This document shows positions 60,787 to 64,000 of a stretch of DNA of 64,000 bases, one piece after another; the first letter of the stretch is position 1, and the number at the start of each line of letters is the position of its first letter. The notes under the pieces were generated by a model. It saw nothing but the letters and a program-made list of their open reading frames with translations. It did not search any database and was not told where the DNA came from. Source of the stretch: Burkholderia sp. OK233 (lineage in GTDB: Bacteria > Pseudomonadota > Gammaproteobacteria > Burkholderiales > Burkholderiaceae); the NCBI RefSeq assembly GCF_900230185.1, contig NZ_OCSR01000001.1, positions 1,426,001 through 1,490,000 on the forward strand, given 5' to 3'. The position numbers and the translations under genes are program-made.

Positions 60787-62634
60787 ATGCAACAAGTATT
60801 TGACCGCGCTTTCGCGGCGCATCGTGACGGCCGCCTCGACGACGCCGAACGCGGCTACCGCGCGACGCTCGACGGCAATCCCGTGCACGTCGATGCGTTG
60901 CACCTGCTGGGCGTCCTGCGCCACCAGCAGGGCCAGCACGCCGAAGCCGCCGAGCTCGTGCGGCGCGCGGTGAACCTGCGCCCGGAAGACGCCGCGCTGC
61001 AGTTGAACCTCGGCAATGCGCTGAAGGCGCTCGGCCAGATCGACGACGCCATCGAACAGTTCCGCAATGCGCTTACGCTTGCGCCGTCTTTCCCGATGGC
61101 GCACTACAACCTGGGCAATGCATACGCGTCGGTGGGCCGCCACGAAGACGCCGCCGACGCTTTCGAGAAGTCGCTGCGCCTGCAACCGAACGACGCCTCG
61201 TCGCATAACAATCTCGGCAATGCATTGCATGCGCTCGGCCGGCATACGGAGGCGATCGCGTCGTTCCAGCGCGCGCTCGAACTGCGCCCTGGACATGCGG
61301 GTGCGCTCAACAACATGGGCATGTCGCTGAACGCGCTTGACCGCGCGGACGAGGCGATCCCGCGCTTTCAGGCGGCACTGGCGGCCGAACCGCGCTTCGT
61401 CGCCGCGCACTTCAATCTCGCCAATACGCTCGACGCCACCGGCCGCCACGCAGAAGCGGTCGCCTCTTTCCAGGCGGCGCTCGCCTTGCAGCCGAACCTG
61501 CCGCCCACCATCTTCGGGCTCGGCAACGCGCTCGCGGCGCTGGGACGCCATGCGCAAGCGCTGCCGTATCTCGAGCGCGCGGTGGGTCTCGACCCGCAGT
61601 TCGCGCTCGCATGGCTGAGTCTCGGCACTGCACACCAGGCACTGGCCGCGCACGCCGCGGCAGTGCGGGCCTTCGATCAGGCGCTGCGCTTGCGCCCCGA
61701 TCTCGCCTCCGCACACATGAACCGCGCGCTTGCCTGGCTCGCGTTGCGCGATTTCGCGCGCGGGCTGCCGGAATACGAATGGCGGCTGCAAACCACCGCG
61801 CAGCCGGTCATTCAGACGTTGCCGCGCTGGCACGGCGAGCCGATCGAACAACGCACGCTCCTAGTTCATGCCGAGCAGGGTTTCGGCGATACGCTGCAAT
61901 TCGTCCGCTTCGTGCCACTGGCCGCGCAGCGTGCCGCGCGCGTTTTGCTCGAAGTGCAACCGCAACTGCTGCCGCTGCTTGCACCGGCCGCGCAAGCGTG
62001 GCGCGTAACGCTAATCGCCCAGGGCGCGCCGCGTCCCGCGGCGGATCTTCAATGTCCGCTGCTGAGCTTGCCGCTTGCGCTCGGCACAACCTACGACACG
62101 ATTCCCGACCGCACGCCCTACCTCAGCGCACCGCCGGCTTACGGCCGCAAATGGCGCGGCTCGCTCGGCGGTCACGCGAAACGCAAGATCGGCATCGCGT
62201 GGTCAGGACGCATCCAGCAGAACGAAACCCGTTCTATGCCGCTCGCCGCGCTCGCTCCGCTGTTCGAGCTCGACGGGATCGACTGGATCGTGCTGCAACC
62301 TGAACTGAGCGGCGAGGAACACGCGGCGCTCGGCGCGCATCCGCGCGCGGCGTCGATTCATCGCTTCGACAAGCGGATCGGCGATTTTGCGGATACCGCG
62401 GCGATCATCGAGCGGCTCGACGCGGTCGTGTCGATCGATACGTCGATCGCTCACCTCGCCGGCGCACTGAAAAAACCGCTATGGCTGATGCTGCCGTTCG
62501 CCGCGGATTGGCGCTGGTTCGTCGGCGAGGCGCGCAGTCCGTGGTATCCGGGCGCAACGCTGCTGCGCCAGCCGCAACCCGGCGCGTGGGGCGATGTGGT
62601 GGAGACAGTGGCTAACGAATTGCGCCGCGGCTAA
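60787..62634 (+). CDS. TPR-repeat protein with glycosyltransferase-like C-terminus
   Basis: A 615-residue protein. The N-terminal ~370 residues hold about nine TPR units of the form HYNLGNAYASVGRHEDAADAFEKSL. The C-terminal ~240 residues resemble glycosyltransferase family 9/OGT-like domains (HAEQGFGDTLQFVRF, KIGIAWSGRIQQNETRSMPL, VSIDTSIAHLAGALKKPLWLMLP). This arrangement is common in proteobacterial proteins thought to modify surface sugars or proteins. No signal peptide. The ATG at 60787 lacks a Shine-Dalgarno site; a GTG at 60739 is in frame. Confidence 0.85.
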   Translation: MQQVFDRAFAAHRDGRLDDAERGYRATLDGNPVHVDALHLLGVLRHQQGQHAEAAELVRRAVNLRPEDAALQLNLGNALKALGQIDDAIEQFRNALTLAPSFPMAHYNLGNAYASVGRHEDAADAFEKSLRLQPNDASSHNNLGNALHALGRHTEAIASFQRALELRPGHAGALNNMGMSLNALDRADEAIPRFQAALAAEPRFVAAHFNLANTLDATGRHAEAVASFQAALALQPNLPPTIFGLGNALAALGRHAQALPYLERAVGLDPQFALAWLSLGTAHQALAAHAAAVRAFDQALRLRPDLASAHMNRALAWLALRDFARGLPEYEWRLQTTAQPVIQTLPRWHGEPIEQRTLLVHAEQGFGDTLQFVRFVPLAAQRAARVLLEVQPQLLPLLAPAAQAWRVTLIAQGAPRPAADLQCPLLSLPLALGTTYDTIPDRTPYLSAPPAYGRKWRGSLGGHAKRKIGIAWSGRIQQNETRSMPLAALAPLFELDGIDWIVLQPELSGEEHAALGAHPRAASIHRFDKRIGDFADTAAIIERLDAVVSIDTSIAHLAGALKKPLWLMLPFAADWRWFVGEARSPWYPGATLLRQPQPGAWGDVVETVANELRRG

Positions 62635-62680
62635 CTGGGCCAGATTCAGCGAAATCGGTCGCCGACGTAACCGCTCAAGA

Positions 62681-62714
62681 AAAAACCCCGCGCTCTCACG
62701 AGCGCGGGGTTTTT
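62681..62714. terminator. Bidirectional terminator
   Basis: ACCCCGCGCTC/GAGCGCGGGGT stem with a TCAC loop and flanking A- and T-runs, between the TPR gene and the MHS transporter gene. Confidence 0.94.
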
Positions 62715-62738
62715 GTTTGCCCGGGTGAACGGTGACGC

Positions 62739-64000
62739 TTAAGCCGCTCGATACTGATTGCGCGACTCCGGCGTGCGATACAGCACCAGCGTCGCGATCA
62801 ACCCGCAAATCGCCGCCATGCCGAGGAACAGACCAGGCGCTGCCTTGTTGCCGGTGGTGTGAATGAGCAACGTGGAAATGGCCGGCGTGAAGCCGCCGAT
62901 CGTCGTAGCCAGGCTGTAGGCCAGCGAGAAACCGGCAGTCCGCACTTCGACCGGCATCACTTCGGTCAGCGCCACCACCATCGCCCCGTTGTAGCTGCCG
63001 TACAGGAACGACAGCCACAGCTCGACCGCCAGAAGGCGAGCGAACGACGGGTCGGCGACCAGCCATTGCAGCGCCGGGTAGGCGGTGATGATCGTCAGGA
63101 TCGTGAAGGCAATCAGCACCGGACGGCGCCCGATGCGGTCCGACAACGCGCCCGCGAGCGGCAGCCAGATCAGATTCGACAAACCGATACAGACAGTGAC
63201 GACGAGCGTATCGATCGACGACAGCTTCAGCACTTCCTTGCCGAAGGTCGGCGTGTAGGCCGTGATCATGTAGAACGACACGGTGGTCATGATGACCATG
63301 CCCATACCGCCCAGCACGATGCCCCAGTTCGCGACCATCGTCTTCATGATCTCGCCCATGCTCGGACGATGCTTGCGCGCCTTGAATTCCTCGGTTTCCT
63401 GCAACGAACGGCGGATCAGGAACAGGAACGGCACGATCAGGCAGCCGATCAGGAACGGCACGCGCCAGCCCCAGGCCGTCATCTGGTCGGCCGGCAGCAC
63501 TTTATTGAGCACCACGCCGATCAGCGCGGCGAACACCACGGCAACCTGCTGGCTGCCCGACTGCCACGCGCAATAGAAGCCCTTGTTGCCCTTGGTGGCG
63601 ATCTCCGACAGATAGACCGACACGCCGCCCAGTTCGACCCCGGCGGAGAAGCCTTGCAGCAGCCGGCCGCCCAGCACCAGCACGGGCGCGAGCACGCCGA
63701 TGGTCGCGTAGCCTGGTATTGACGCGACTGTGAGGGTGCCGAGCGCCATCAGGCCGAGGGTAAGGATCAGGCCTTTGCGCCGGCCGTGATGGTCGATGTA
63801 AGCACCCAGCACGATTGCGCCAAGCGGCCGCATCAGGAAGCCCGCGCCGAATACCGACAGCGACAGCATCAGCGAGGCGAATTCGTTACCGCTCGGGAAA
63901 TAGGTCTTGGCAATCGCGGACGCGTAATAGCCATAGACCATGAAGTCGTACATCTCAAGAAAGTTGCCGCTGACCACGCGGAAAACTGTCTTGACCTTGG
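62739..64000 (-). CDS. MHS-family citrate/tricarballylate-type proton symporter (N-terminus outside window)
   Basis: About 420 C-terminal residues of a 12-helix major facilitator transporter; the gene runs off the right edge. The first visible residues ([19 protein letters not shown]) align with CitA-type citrate-proton symporters (VTSGNFLEQFDF), and [30 protein letters not shown] and [10 protein letters not shown] are family signatures. Many positions match CitA throughout, so citrate or a related tricarboxylate is the best guess. It faces the TPR gene across a terminator. Confidence 0.9.
   Translation of the reverse strand, partial: KVKTVFRVVSGNFLEMYDFMVYGYYASAIAKTYFPSGNEFASLMLSLSVFGAGFLMRPLGAIVLGAYIDHHGRRKGLILTLGLMALGTLTVASIPGYATIGVLAPVLVLGGRLLQGFSAGVELGGVSVYLSEIATKGNKGFYCAWQSGSQQVAVVFAALIGVVLNKVLPADQMTAWGWRVPFLIGCLIVPFLFLIRRSLQETEEFKARKHRPSMGEIMKTMVANWGIVLGGMGMVIMTTVSFYMITAYTPTFGKEVLKLSSIDTLVVTVCIGLSNLIWLPLAGALSDRIGRRPVLIAFTILTIITAYPALQWLVADPSFARLLAVELWLSFLYGSYNGAMVVALTEVMPVEVRTAGFSLAYSLATTIGGFTPAISTLLIHTTGNKAAPGLFLGMAAICGLIATLVLYRTPESRNQYRAA

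Overview
The window reads as a core chromosomal segment of a high-GC beta-proteobacterium, most likely Paraburkholderia/Burkholderia (chromosome 1). The assignment rests on protein families, gene order, the tmRNA tag and codon bias, not on a database search. Genes are dense, no insertion sequence, integrase, phage gene or CRISPR array was seen, and the only RNA gene found is tmRNA.

Layout. 1-5.7 kb: pmbA (cut by the window edge) divergent from yjgA-mog, then orn facing an M48 peptidase-rsgA pair and a DUF2007 protein. 5.8-10.1 kb, minus strand: a CobD/CbiB-like membrane protein, a NUDIX CoA pyrophosphatase, and the rpsP-rimM-trmD-rplS translation operon with a good sigma70 promoter. 10.3-15.3 kb: a PQQ-type sugar dehydrogenase, a TM2 protein, a radical SAM protein behind a LexA box, and divergent lrp/dadA. 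15.4-21.8 kb, minus: acyl-CoA dehydrogenase with etfBA, and the metNIQ methionine importer. 22-26.3 kb: a lipase-like hydrolase, an enoyl-CoA hydratase, an HDAC-family deacetylase and mltB.

26.4-46.0 kb is almost 20 kb on one strand: gyrA, a DUF2059 gene, serC-pheA-hisC-tyrA-aroA-cmk-rpsA-ihfB-lapA-lapB-ugd-hldA-hldD, a ComEA-like protein and cysM. It joins DNA topology, serine and aromatic amino acid synthesis, translation, nucleoid structure and LPS core and envelope synthesis, and matches the mixed-function supraoperon known from Pseudomonas and relatives. 46.5-50.5 kb: an OmpA-family protein, ubiG, gph, ssrA and two small secreted proteins.

50.5-57.1 kb is a soluble NAD+-dependent molybdenum formate dehydrogenase operon (fdsGBA-D) with a divergent ModE-like/periplasmic-binding-domain regulator. 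The fdsC (fdhD-like) gene that lies between fdsA and fdsD in Cupriavidus is absent here. 57.1-64 kb: an FAD monooxygenase, a zinc-sensor/zinc-exporter pair (ArsR/SmtB plus a CDF protein with a long His-rich repeat tail), a TPR glycosyltransferase-like protein and a citrate-type MHS symporter that runs off the window.

I did not find a clearly new system. The points most worth checking are the LexA-box radical SAM gene, the SmtB-type operator with its repeat-tailed CDF exporter, the palindrome upstream of etfB, the symmetric sites in the fds control region, and the possible RNA switch in front of serC.
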